Made by a program: the position numbers and the translations under genes. From the NCBI GenBank assembly GCA_001642005.1, contig LWCA01000425.1, positions 1 to 27,860 of the forward strand: 27,860 nt of DNA, in the 5' to 3' direction. The DNA comes from Intoshia linei (lineage: Eukaryota > Orthonectida > Rhopaluridae). The number at the start of each line of letters is the position of its first letter. Position 1 is the stretch's first letter. The notes under the pieces were generated by a model that saw nothing but the letters and a program-made list of their open reading frames with translations, did not search any database and was not told the origin of the DNA. Below are positions 1-9,100 of this stretch, one piece after another.

Positions 1-250
1 GAGCTATTTGGTATGCAATTTTAAAAGAAGCTTGTAATAGTGGTTTTTCGGACATAACAAAACCTAAATTAGGTATATTTCTTTTTTGATCAAATCTACG
101 TCGTTTAATTTTTCTATAGAATATGGTTCTACTTGCGATTCAAAACGGAAATCAAAATTTTTTTGTTGTAATGGTTGTTGAGTTTGTAAATTTGATATGC
201 AAAAACTACTAGAACACGCTCCACTTTCTCCATGAGAATCAATTTGCATT
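1..250 (-). pseudogene. hAT-like (ZBED5/FAM200-type) transposase fragment, cut by window edge
   Basis: On the minus strand a frame open across about positions 116 to 1 reads a basic KRRRFDQ segment followed by ASFKIAYQIA. In ZBED5/FAM200/SCAND3-like hAT proteins a similar stretch lies just after the BED zinc finger, where helices of the type 'ASY.vA..IA' precede the KPHTI motif. The expected BED finger cysteines are not between the two parts, so this copy probably carries an internal deletion. An overlapping frame (64-249) is also open for 61 codons and is rich in Gln and Ser, but I do not recognise it. The family assignment rests on about ten residues and is tentative; the rest lies outside the window. 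Confidence 0.4.
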
Positions 251-314
251 TGAAGAAAATTTTCATCTTCGTCAATTTTTATTTTTTATCATTAATATGC
301 TATCTCAATTTTGT

Positions 315-644
315 TTAAATATTTGATGGTAGTTTGGATTTTTTAGATAAAGCGCATACTTGTTCATTAAATCTTTTGAATTTTACTAATCCTAATGGAA
401 TCGGTCCCAGAGTGCACTTCATCCATAAAGAATATTGTTCTATTGCAGTTTTATCACAATAATAAGATTTTCGTTGTGAGTTATTTTCCATTTCTAAAAA
501 ATGATATCTTCCCATTACTTTTTTTATAGTAAGTAAGTTCGATAAATTACTAAGCGGTTCACTAACCACTACTCCATAAAGACGCGTCCACTTAAGACTT
601 TTATTGAATAATTCATTTTTGGATCTCGATATTTCAATTTTATA
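315..644 (-). CDS. Unidentified open segment, possible exon or transposon fragment
   Basis: A minus-strand frame is open for about 109 codons between stops near 645 and 315. It has no ATG near its beginning, so it would have to be an internal or terminal exon or a fragment. The composition looks protein-like rather than random: it includes GVVVSEPLSNLSNLL, a GRYHFLEM stretch and an aromatic SLWMKCTLGPIPLG stretch, with a lysine-rich C-terminus. I do not recognise any family. It lies between a hAT-like fragment and a piggyBac relic on the same strand, so a transposon origin is plausible. No signal peptide or membrane segment is visible. Confidence 0.3.
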   Translation of the reverse strand, partial: YKIEISRSKNELFNKSLKWTRLYGVVVSEPLSNLSNLLTIKKVMGRYHFLEMENNSQRKSYYCDKTAIEQYSLWMKCTLGPIPLGLVKFKRFNEQVCALSKKSKLPSNI

Positions 645-1089
645 TTATTAATTATAAGATTAATAAATAAATAAAATATTGTATTAAAATAGTGTAATAA
701 AGTATAGTACACATTTTTAAAAATAAAAATATCAGAAGTATTTTTAATTTCAGGCGAGATTAATTTCAATTAAATAAATTAATTTTTACATGTTTGTGAT
801 CAGTGCATAAAAACACACCTATATGCAAATATACTTTTCGATCTTTAAAAAAGTGGACACCCTACTAATCATGCATCATTCATTGCCAATAACTACTTAT
901 TAAAATTTTAAATAAAAATGTATTGGATGAAACACAATGTAACTTAGTTATGGCGATATTATTTGTATTGGTAGCTTGATAGATAGAGGAATTAAATCAG
1001 AAGTTCAATCGAAACCTGTAGGTTTAAGTCCCGAATCTAACAGATTAAATTATAGATAAAATGAATTGATTATCAATGTTGGTAGTTGT
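645..1089. other. AT-rich stretch without recognisable gene
   Basis: Apart from a 66-codon low-complexity frame that shadows the segment to its left, I see no coding pattern. It may include more decayed DNA from the piggyBac copy that follows. Confidence 0.4.
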
Positions 1090-1515
1090 TTAAAATTTCA
1101 TAGCCATGAATAAGCATGTGTGGTAGTCATCTAACAGAAAAGATCCAATGGGCGAATTTGAAAGGGGTTCCTAAAAAAAACATAGAAAAAAAATTTTATT
1201 GTGCGAATTTGAGAATATTCATTGTATTTTGTTCGATCTCTTTCCTGAATAGACAAAAGCATTCTAAACATATCCAGTCATATCACATTTGTACATTTTG
1301 ATTCCATATTATGACGCTTTCCAGGATTATATTGTTTGAATAAAAGACGACATATATGTAAAATCATTGTTTTATCGATGGAAATTTCTTTCCCAGGAGT
1401 GTAAAGTGCTTGAATATTTGTCAACAAATCGTTCATGATATTAGAAATTTTATATAATCGAGATTATTTTCATTATTGCTGAAATGCCAATTAGCTAAAA
1501 TTAAAGTAAATTGGT
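1090..1515 (-). pseudogene. piggyBac-type transposase relic
   Basis: Reading the minus strand from 1513 downward, pieces of one piggyBac transposase appear in the right order but in more than one frame. First come NQFTLILANWHFSNNEN (the conserved F/H 'lr.lHFsdN' region) and then LYTPGKEISIDKTMI, which holds the first catalytic aspartate (codon 1374-1376). FKQYNPGKRH and then YGIKMYKCD..TGYV follow after a shift. The last piece is LDDYHTCLF, matching the 'mDNfYTS' motif with the second catalytic aspartate near 1126-1131. Frameshifts near 1437 and 1305 and several stop codons show that it is dead. The N-terminus, the third catalytic aspartate and the C-terminal cysteine-rich domain are not visible. 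I found no terminal repeats or TTAA pair. Confidence 0.8.
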
Positions 1516-1826
1516 TATATGTAGGGCAATTTTTTCAATAACCTATAAAAAAAATAACCTAACGACTGATTTTTAGTAACTTTAAAAAATTTATTTGCAT
1601 ACAACTCTAATTTGAATCTTGTTAACTTCAATCGATTAGTTTTCATTTTTTACAAGTATTTTTTATCTGTTTTTATTTCGTATCACTTGAAAATTCAAAA
1701 TATTCTTTCTTTAAAAAAAATAACTTTCTATATCCAGTACCATATAAGGAAGTCTTTCATACTTCAGTTCCAAATATTCAGATATATTCAATATACCAAA
1801 TATTAATTTAAATGAAGAAAATTAAA
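1516..1826. other. AT-rich stretch without recognisable gene
   Basis: No coding pattern is supported. A 64-codon plus-strand frame here is made of A/T-rich codons (Phe, Ile, Tyr, Lys) and looks like chance. Confidence 0.4.
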
Positions 1827-2039
1827 CTATGCAAATGGATAATTAAAAGAGTATTTATTTTTGTGATACAAAATTATGTATTTTTTAATATTTTCAGGTG
1901 CGAATGGTCTCTGTTTAGTTATCATTTTTTTTAACAGACTAAAACTTATTTCTACGCTGACGGATGTAGAAGAAGCGTTCCTTAGAGAATGATATAATGG
2001 GGATTTGTTTGAATCTAAATTATTCATAATGGCATATAT
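1827..2039 (-). pseudogene. hAT transposase C-terminal dimerisation fragment
   Basis: The minus-strand frame contains TSVSVEISFSLLKKMITKQR followed by PENIKKYIILYHKN. This is the pattern of the hAT C-terminal dimerisation region, where 'VERSFS..K.il...R' is followed by 'EN...y..l..N'; here the usual Arg of VERSFS is Ile. Only about 70 codons are open and the catalytic RNase H-like region is absent upstream. A possible splice acceptor (TTTTACAG) lies just before the open part, but the first codon after it would be a stop in this frame. It appears to be a different hAT lineage from the left-edge fragment, whose recognisable part is N-terminal. It has no ATG of its own and is most simply a relic. 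Confidence 0.6.
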
Positions 2040-2171
2040 GTCGTTTTTCTTTTTATTTTACCTGTAAAAGTGAAACTTTTAGAATGAAATATAAGTGTTC
2101 AATTTCAAAAAAATGACTAACTTTTAGAAAAATCCAATAAATATTTAATTAATATTTACAATTGTACTATT

Positions 2172-2789
2172 CTACTGTAAGTTGTTAATTAAGTTAACAG
2201 TGTCCCTGGATACCAGAGCTTTATTATTATATCTCCCATTATGCTTATTAGGCATTGCACCGGAAACACCTCAGTTTCCTCGACGAGATTTCCCGATAGC
2301 GATGTCGATCCTCCGACCCTCGCGCGTGCATTTGGTAATTACCCGACCGCGCTGCTTGTCCAGCCGGCTCTTAGTGTGGTCTTTAAAAATAATTGCCAAT
2401 TGTTCGACGGTATCGCCTTGGATCCCACGCACTTGCTGTTTTACCTCCCGGAGGACCCGCCTGAACAACTCCTGCTCACATATTCAACGGACATTCGCCT
2501 TTGTCATCTGAGGCCGTGCTCTTTTTAAGTGGCACATCATCTCTTGAAAAGAGCCAACAACGTTTTTAGCGTCGACTTCAACACATGTAAAGTCCATGTA
2601 AGCCCGGTTAACCTTATCATGCAAATTGTCTTGCCCATGATAAATTGCAACCATCAATTCCAGTCTTTTTTTGCCGTGAGGCACGTCCTTGCAGAGGACC
2701 ATGAGTGCTATCAATGTCGCTTCTATGCCTAACAATTTATGATAAGTAAATTTGGCATATAACACCTCAGACCTCGCATTGTGAGATTT
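2172..2789 (-). pseudogene. Unidentified coding relic with GC-rich codons, same strand as viral-like relics
   Basis: One minus-strand frame runs from about 2789 to a TAG at 2172-2174, broken only by two TGA codons (2484-2486 and 2271-2273). The first part (to 2484) has about 100 codons, including LLGIEATLIALMVLCKD and FTCVEVDAKNVVGSF. The second is rich in Arg and Lys (FRRVLREVKQQ, KCTREGRRID). Positions about 2270-2560 are clearly richer in G+C than anything else in the window and use CGG, GTC and CTC codons, which suggests a foreign source. I do not recognise the protein. Plus-strand frames over the same bases are shadows. Its position just downstream of the virus-like relics makes a viral origin possible, but a transposon or another invader cannot be excluded. 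Confidence 0.45.
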
Positions 2790-2828
2790 CTATTTTCAAT
2801 TACTGGGCTAAGATCAGTACACCATCAT

Positions 2829-3430
2829 CTAACAAAATATGTCTTCGTATAATCCATCACTTTTACCTATCTTTATAATGACCGCTCCTCCGCATTGTTT
2901 GACAACTTTCAAAAAATACAAATTACCCTAAGAATCATACATGTCTGGCTTAAAATTAATCCATGACACATAATCATTTCGATTACTCGTGTATCCATTG
3001 TGAGTGTCATTTTCATATGTAAAATCGACATTCTTTTTATTATCATCACTTGTTCCTATCATTTTCGTTGTACCATCGTGTGCTGCGTTTGTAAACAACA
3101 ACAATGGCAACAACGTAATTGAAACGTATGAAGTTTTAACGTTACAGTTTGTCATAGCATCTAGAACGGTCAATACATTTATGTCATAGCAATAGCTTGG
3201 TCAAATACCAAAATATCACTATGCGTTTTCATGTTATGTATCAAGTTATTATAATCCGGTTCATTTATATTATCCATCTCCGCTATCAAATCGAGCACTT
3301 TTCTCTTGAAACTGTTGTCTACCATATTTGCAATTAATATATTCAAATATTTTATAATATCGGATTTGAGAGGATAAAAGTATTTTACGATGCCTATTAA
3401 AGTATTTCCAAAATTATTATTTACGTTGCA
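2829..3430 (-). pseudogene. Coding relic, possibly viral, weak FtsJ-like methyltransferase features
   Basis: Two open minus-strand frames follow each other: 3430-3182 (83 codons, ending at a TAA) and, one base shifted, 3178-2928, which continues past a TAG to 2829. A single-base indel near 3180 would explain the break. The first piece ends with SDILVFDQAIAM and the last contains FLKVVKQCGGAVIIKIG. A 'D-x-V-x-x-D' strand and a 'GG-x-x-V-I-K-I' strand are typical of FtsJ/RrmJ 2'-O-methyltransferases, a domain found in several insect RNA-virus replicases. The spacing of about 100 residues between them is longer than usual, and the glycine-rich SAM motif was not found. The functional call is therefore weak. 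A coding origin is better supported than the function. Confidence 0.35.
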
Positions 3431-3649
3431 TCAATTTTTCAATTTCAACAAATGTATTATCTATTATAGTAATTTAAATCTTACTTGAGTTATTGACAGT
3501 CGATTTCATATTATATAAATTTTTTCTGTTTATCTTACGATTAATTTCATTCAAAATTAGAGTATTGTTGGCTCAAAAGCGAAACAGTTTTGTCGTATTC
3601 GGAATTTTATTTAGTTAGATTGTGTATTCTGTTATATTAAATATCTGTG

Positions 3650-4330
3650 TATTCTGTCCTTGCCTAGTAAAGCAATGAGCTCGTGTTTCTCTTCCTTATA
3701 TAAGTCAAAAATAAGTCGATACTATTTTTAATTTGGATCAGCATGTTCGAAAAATTCTTCAGAAATACCGTGGTCATGGATTTTTTTACTTTATTTGACA
3801 TTATCAATTTTTCGTAAACGGGCGAAACCAAATGAAAAACACCTATATGTATGATTTAACTTGATTAATTTACATATGTTACTGGGTATTACTTCGTCTG
3901 TCCTATCCCAAATTGCATCCCTCTGGATATTAGCAATTTGAAAGCTATCTCCTAGTAATATCAGATTTTCAGATCATACACACGAATTGTATCATACCAG
4001 GATGTACGAGGAATGCCCCGTCAATTATTAATGAATTAATCTCGGTGTTGTCGAACTCGTAATTTATGAATAATGATCCAAAGGTAATAGCTTTTTCTAA
4101 TTCTACTGCCACTTGTTTGGAAACAGTTATGATTTGTCCACTTACTTTTTCATATAACTTTTTAATGTGAGTCGTTTTTCCTGAGCTGACAACCAAATTC
4201 ATGGCTTACGAACCAACCTGCTCATATGGATAAAACAGTTTCTCTACGCCGTAGCCTATTGTTAGACAAATCGATGGTTTTAATATTTTCCTTAATCGGT
4301 TTATTAAACCGCAAATATTGGACTGAATCT
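3650..4330 (-). pseudogene. Endogenous viral element: SF1 (alphavirus-like) helicase fragment
   Basis: Minus-strand pieces in two frames carry superfamily 1 helicase motifs in the correct order. Motif I (SGKTT, codons 4181-4170) comes first, then a Walker B-like strand ending D-G with V-H-P-G-M after it. A frame change near 3970 follows, then motif III (LLGDS, 3958-3944, followed by Q) and a late Y-R-C (3847-3839). In this helicase class, known from virga-, nege- and kita-like plus-strand RNA viruses, motif III is followed by 'YRCP'. Breaks are TAA at 4206-4208, TGA at 3969-3971, TAA at 3791-3793 and further stops below. The same frame stays partly coding-like to about 3650. The second acidic residue of motif II is Gly. 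It is a non-functional relic; the virus group is inferred from motif style alone. Confidence 0.65.
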
Positions 4331-4545
4331 AACGCCTCTAGCGCGTAATTACATATATCATGTAGTGTTTGATTCTACATGCGTTTTCTTGATGGACTAT
4401 TTTTCTATCCTACTCGTAATTTGTTCTGTCGTCCTGTCTATATATTACAATTGTTCTTCTTTCATCATCACAAGGAGGGTGATCCGTCCTTGGAACTAAT
4501 TGAATCTCTTGACCCATGTTTGCACACCAATCAATCCAATTTATA
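4281..4545 (-). repeat. Copy A of a duplicated viral-like coding segment
   Basis: This segment matches 5611-5895 in the same orientation, base by base over long runs with a few indels. Shared landmarks include ATTGGACTGAATCTA, CGCCTCTAGCG, AATTACATATATCATG and CCATGTTTGCACACCAATC. On the minus strand both copies keep one matching reading frame (HPPCD, IVIYRQDD, TNYE, KIVHQEN), so the source was coding. Copy A leads directly into the helicase-like relic and is broken by a TAG after TNYE. It lacks two short stretches of about 19 bases each that copy B has. Confidence 0.85.
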
Positions 4546-4764
4546 ATGGCTAATAATAAAAATAAAATAAATTAATTATCTAAAAAGTACAAATTATCAT
4601 TCATAAGCAAATTAAAATCCGATTCAAGTTTTAATAAAAATGTTAGATGTCTTGATTTTTATATTTTAGATATTTAAAATATTTCTTATAATTAATGTAA
4701 TTTATTTTCGGTGTAATGTTTCAAGGATTTCTATAAATTACGATTTATTATCGCTACAAAATCA

Positions 4765-4789
4765 TAAAGTGATCACCATGATCACTTTA
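4765..4789. repeat. Perfect inverted repeat, 11-base arms
   Basis: TAAAGTGATCA (4765-4775) and TGATCACTTTA (4779-4789) are exact reverse complements separated by CCA. It could form a hairpin or a dyad binding site. It lies in non-coding DNA between the two viral-like copies, and I cannot assign a role. Confidence 0.7.
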
Positions 4790-4922
4790 GATTCAACTTA
4801 ACTATGTACATAACAATAACACCTCCCTCAATTTATAAACAGTCTTAAACATTCACCAAAAGGCAACTTGTATTTTCACCAGGGTGCCAAACGCGGCTAC
4901 TCTCACCATTGTAATTGCTGTA

Positions 4923-4985
4923 CACCATTGACAGCAATTTCATCACCATTGACAGCAATTTCTTCACCATTGACAGCTTCACCAA
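4923..4985. repeat. 21-base tandem repeat, three copies
   Basis: CACCATTGACAGCAATTTC recurs at 4923 and 4944, with a third, shortened copy from 4965. A more diverged related unit (CACCATTGTAATTGC) precedes it near 4905. The period is 21 bases. No open frame of interest covers it, so it reads as a small minisatellite. Confidence 0.8.
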
Positions 4986-5010
4986 TTTCGTATTTTTAAC
5001 TTTTCATGTT

Positions 5011-5157
5011 GACAAGTTTAATCATTTGTTTGGTATATTATTTTAACGACTTAAGTTGTCGACAAGTTTAATCATATGTAGGTAAGTTTTTTTAGCGACT
5101 TAGGTTATAGATAAGTTTATAGACTTGTAGGTCTAGTATTTTAACGACTTAGTTTGT
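5011..5157. repeat. About 49-base tandem repeat, three copies
   Basis: Units begin at 5011, 5061 and 5110 with GA(C/T)AAGTTTA and end with TTTT(A)ACGACTTA or TTTTAGCGACTTA. The third copy is the most diverged. The array lies between the two copies of the viral-like duplicated segment and overlaps the end of an unidentified minus-strand frame. Confidence 0.75.
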
Positions 5158-5506
5158 TACTTAGACTGAACTTTGGGTCCCATATGGTAGTTTTTAAACT
5201 TTTGGGTCCCTTCCTCAACTTAATTTTTATGGTTTCTAGCCTGGAAACAGTATTTCTAGTATTAACTAGTATTTCGCCAGTCACTGAACCTTTCTCTGGC
5301 AACAAATTGTGAGAAATTTTTAGGAGCAAAAAGTTTACAAATATAACAGTAAACTGATCCTGTTGATGGTGAATACAATAACCACTCTCTCTTGTATTTT
5401 TCACCATTGGCTTTTGTTCCAATGAAAAGTTTTTAACAACAGTATCTTGATGGTTTGCCACTACTAAAGTGCCGGTAAGACGTCGACGAAGATAGTTGAT
5501 AAGCAA
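5141..5506 (-). CDS. Unidentified 121-codon open frame
   Basis: The minus-strand frame starts with ATG at 5506 and ends at 5141. The protein is basic, with many Lys and Arg, an RRR near the N-terminus (residues 7-9), and a central hydrophobic stretch (FTVIFVNFLLL, about residues 53-63) too short to be a convincing membrane segment. I recognise no family. It lies between the two viral-like copies on the same strand, and its last codons run into the 49-base tandem repeat, so the real end may have been replaced. It could be another viral or transposon fragment, or a chance frame. Confidence 0.25.
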   Translation of the reverse strand: MLINYLRRRLTGTLVVANHQDTVVKNFSLEQKPMVKNTRESGYCIHHQQDQFTVIFVNFLLLKISHNLLPEKGSVTGEILVNTRNTVSRLETIKIKLRKGPKSLKTTIWDPKFSLSNKLSR

Positions 5507-5610
5507 ACAGATTTGTAAAAATTATGAATTTGCACATTATTTGGTGCTGAAAAAGAAATTATTGTATAATAAATCCAATGTAAATCCGACAATAATTTTT
5601 TTGTGTGGTG

Positions 5611-6001
5611 TAATCGGTTTAATAAACTGCGAAATATTGGACTGAATCTATCAGGTAATGGAGACCGAAACGCCTCTAGCGTTTAATTACATATATCATG
5701 CAACCATCATTAGGTAGCGTTCGATTTTGCATGCGTCTGAGTTTTCTTGATGGACTATCTTCTTATTTAACTCGTAATTTGTTCCGTCGTCCTGTCTATA
5801 TATTACAATTTTTCTTCTTTCACCATCGCAAGGAGGGTGATTTGTCCTGGAAACAATTGAATCTTTTGACCCATGTTTGCACACCAATCTTAAATTTGTG
5901 AACATTTCCATAAATTTTGAAACTTGATACCTTCCATATGATTGTAGTCTTCTTAATGATGCATATCTGTAAAATATCATAAAAATCTGTTTTAATATCA
6001 A
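5611..6001 (-). pseudogene. Copy B of the viral-like segment plus upstream coding part
   Basis: Positions 5611-5895 match 4281-4545. The reading frame open from 6001 to 5696 (101 codons) runs through the copy and keeps SRTNHPPCDGERRKIVIYRQ, the counterpart of the frame seen in copy A. Below 5696 it meets a TGA next to the duplicated ATATATCATG and then further stops. The helicase motifs that follow copy A are not seen after copy B. The protein cannot be named from these residues. Its link to a viral replicase comes only from copy A being directly upstream of the helicase motifs. An N-terminal ATG at 6001 exists but may be accidental. Confidence 0.45.
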
Positions 6002-6039
6002 TAATTAGCATCTTAATTCTTATTATAACATATAATTTA

Positions 6040-6052
6040 ATTATTTATTTAG
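6040..6052 (+). promoter_or_regulatory. Possible splice acceptor before the protease ORF
   Basis: A T-rich TTATTTATTTAG ends at 6052. From 6053 to the first ATG at 6101 the reading frame is open for 16 codons in phase with the protease, and the TAG of the acceptor itself is the upstream in-frame stop. This fits a last exon that begins at 6053. AT-rich DNA gives such sites by chance, so RNA evidence is needed. Confidence 0.4.
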
Positions 6053-6100
6053 GCTATACTGAAAAATACCAAATATCTATTCAAAAGTACAGTACACCAC

Positions 6101-9100
6101 ATGAACCTTGAACATTTAATATTGATATCAATTGAACTAAAAGAACAATTTTTCAAACACACATACCATCAACAATTAATTTGGATAGACTTATTATTAT
6201 CATTTGTGCGTGACGAAAAATTGAATCACGATAAAATTGATTCAAAAGTATTTGAAATAGGTTGGAATTTACTGCATGAAATGGCCGATGTGGATAGTGT
6301 TTGTAAATTTCTTGGAACAGAAGAAAATTTTTTAGTGGTCCATACATTAGAATATGCAATTGGAGAAACATTGTACAAAATGTTCGATTATGGTTCAGAT
6401 GAATTTTGTACCTGGATTCTAATTATAACTGAAGCCGATAGAATTGTACATAGCCCAATTGGGTTAAACATTGTAAATATCATCGCCAAATTTATATGTG
6501 AATTTAATGAAGTGATTCCGAAACAAAATATGATAAACATGTTATGCGATGAATATTTCTTGATTAGAGGAATTATGTCTTCATTGAAATGGTTTCTATT
6601 GCGCGTAAATAGTGAAAACTCCAAATTGTTAACGAAAATCAGTCGTAAAGAGTTGTCAAACTTTTACAGTAAAAATGTTTGGGACCGGTTAGAGTTTCTT
6701 GAAATAGTCATGTTCACTTCAAAAGCATGTCCTAAAGTTGAGTCTATAATTGAATTGTGGAATCTTGTTCTATATGATTTTGATTATGTTGAGGTTTCAA
6801 ATGTATTTTTTGATTTTATTACAAACATGGTTAGCAAAAATGACGTGGGCAGTATTATCGTCGAAATGTACGAAAATTGTCTTTTAAAGGTTGATATTGC
6901 TAGAATTGATGAACAAATTTTGTCCTGTTTTAGTGCATGCTTTGAAAAACATAGTGAACATTTTTTTAAAAGTATTAATGAGTTTACGACATTGTCTACT
7001 ATTGTGGATAGAAAGAGTATTTCTTATATATGGAAAATTATTTTCAATTCGTCGGAGTTGTATGAAGCAAATGTGGCGTGCAATATTTTAAAAAAGTATT
7101 ATATAAATTTGATTACTCATTTGGGTACCGCGAAAGAAACGACTTGCATGATACCTCATATTCTAAATGCGTTTATAAATTCTGTTTTGAATAAAATGAA
7201 GATTAGATTTCGTTGTATTGTCGAAATCAATGGTATTAATTTTAGTATTAATTGGATGGATCAAAAGATAAAAATTTTCAATGAGGCTACTTTGAAATTA
7301 ATGCGAGAAATGTCTGTAGTTTGTTTATTTTTGTTGGATATTGTCAACTGTTTTGATTTGTTGTACTTTTTTAAGCGAAAATACCTGCCTTTATCAAGAA
7401 TGGGGTCCGGCAGAGTCATTCATGTGAAAGTATCTAGTAATATTTTAAATCTAAGTTTAGATGTTAATTTAACAGTACATACGAATATGATAATGTATGA
7501 ATTTTTGAATAAAGTTAAAAGCTTAGTTTCAGAAGATTATCAAAATAGTTTTATTTTAATGGAGAACGGGGAACCCTTTCATTCTATTGATGCTTACAAT
7601 TATTTGGATAATTTGGGTTTTGATAATGAAACTGTTTTAACTATTTCGACGTATGCAAACCTTTTACTTGATGATTCGAGCAGTGATGAAGATTTAAATG
7701 ATAATCAAGCCAAAAACGAATCCATATATTCAAAACTGTTGATTTTAAAAGGCGACTTTACTGTCCTGGAACCCGATGCGAGTGAAATTCACTTACCTAG
7801 CGTCAGTCTCGTAAAAAACTATAAGTTGTCCAAATTTTTCATGAACTGTGCAAATTTGTGCAATATATATGGGAAATATGACGATGCCGCTAAATTTCTT
7901 AAATTAATACTTTGTTGTGTACCAGATAAAAAACTTTTTAAACATTTTGTCAACCTGATCAACGTGAAGCCAGTTTTTGATTTAAATTCTAGAATTTTGA
8001 TGAAAAAGTTGTTTAAAAATTCGATTATTGAAAATGTTTACAATATGTGTTCTCTATATTCATTGTTGGCAGATATTACGATTAACCCGTCCAGGGCGCA
8101 TCAATTAAGGATGAAAATGATTAATAATTGTTCTTCGTATTATATTTTTCAGCACATGTCAGAATTTAGATGGAAAGGCAATTCGACGGATGAAAAAACG
8201 AGCATAATGTTTATAAACAATTGTTATCAAATTTTGGAATTATTGCAAAAGTCTTCCATTGTAGCTCATCATAATTATATCGAATATATCAAAAAATTGA
8301 AACCCAACACTTTTAACCAAATCTTAAAATACAAATCAAAACATTGTAGTGATTTAGAAGTAGTCGAAAATTTCTATGCAAATGAATCAAGCAATCTTTT
8401 CAATACTCTTGACACTGAAAGTCAATTTAACACCATGTATCCGAAACTGCAAATCTACTTGGAACCTGATTTTGTAACCAGTATTTTTAAATTGATGTGG
8501 TTAGCTTGCGGCGTAGAAAAATCATATTATTATATGTCAAATAAAGCCTTTTCGGAAAAATTAAACCACGCTTCAAAGGCGATTAACGATAAAAACCGCA
8601 AAAAACCTACAAGAAGTTTCCATGCTCTTTTAACGTCATCTAAACAAGACCATTTGTCCATACTTTACCCAAAATTTTATGAAAATTACATATTAAATCA
8701 CAAAATGTTTACTTGTTTTGATACTCCCTACAATGTGTCAATTTTTTACAGTGGCAATAATGTTACCTTGTTTAATGCTTGTTTAAAACTGTTATCTTTT
8801 TTATTCAAGTTTAACACAAATTATGTCAAAGTTTTTTTAAAGCATGAACATTTTAAAAAGATTTTTATTAATTTTATTTTAATAAATGACTGCAATCACA
8901 TTCGAGACAAATTCTACTATTTTATGATTGATTTGATTTATTCTCACAGACATTCAAATAATACTCTAAATGTAATAATACTCACAATTTATCAACATTT
9001 CGATTCAACGATTTTAACTCATCGAGACAAATCTACCGGTATTCTGAAACTGTTTATCGATTTAATTCAAAGAGTAGATGACAATGGTGATAAATTGCCA

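Noticed and set aside
1116-1301. 61-codon plus-strand frame
   Set aside because: It lies opposite the piggyBac relic, which has clear motifs on the minus strand.
2182-2528. Two overlapping plus-strand frames of 109 and 95 codons
   Set aside because: They lie opposite the minus-strand relic in the GC-rich patch, where few stops occur on either strand; their Pro/Arg/Ser-rich translations match nothing.
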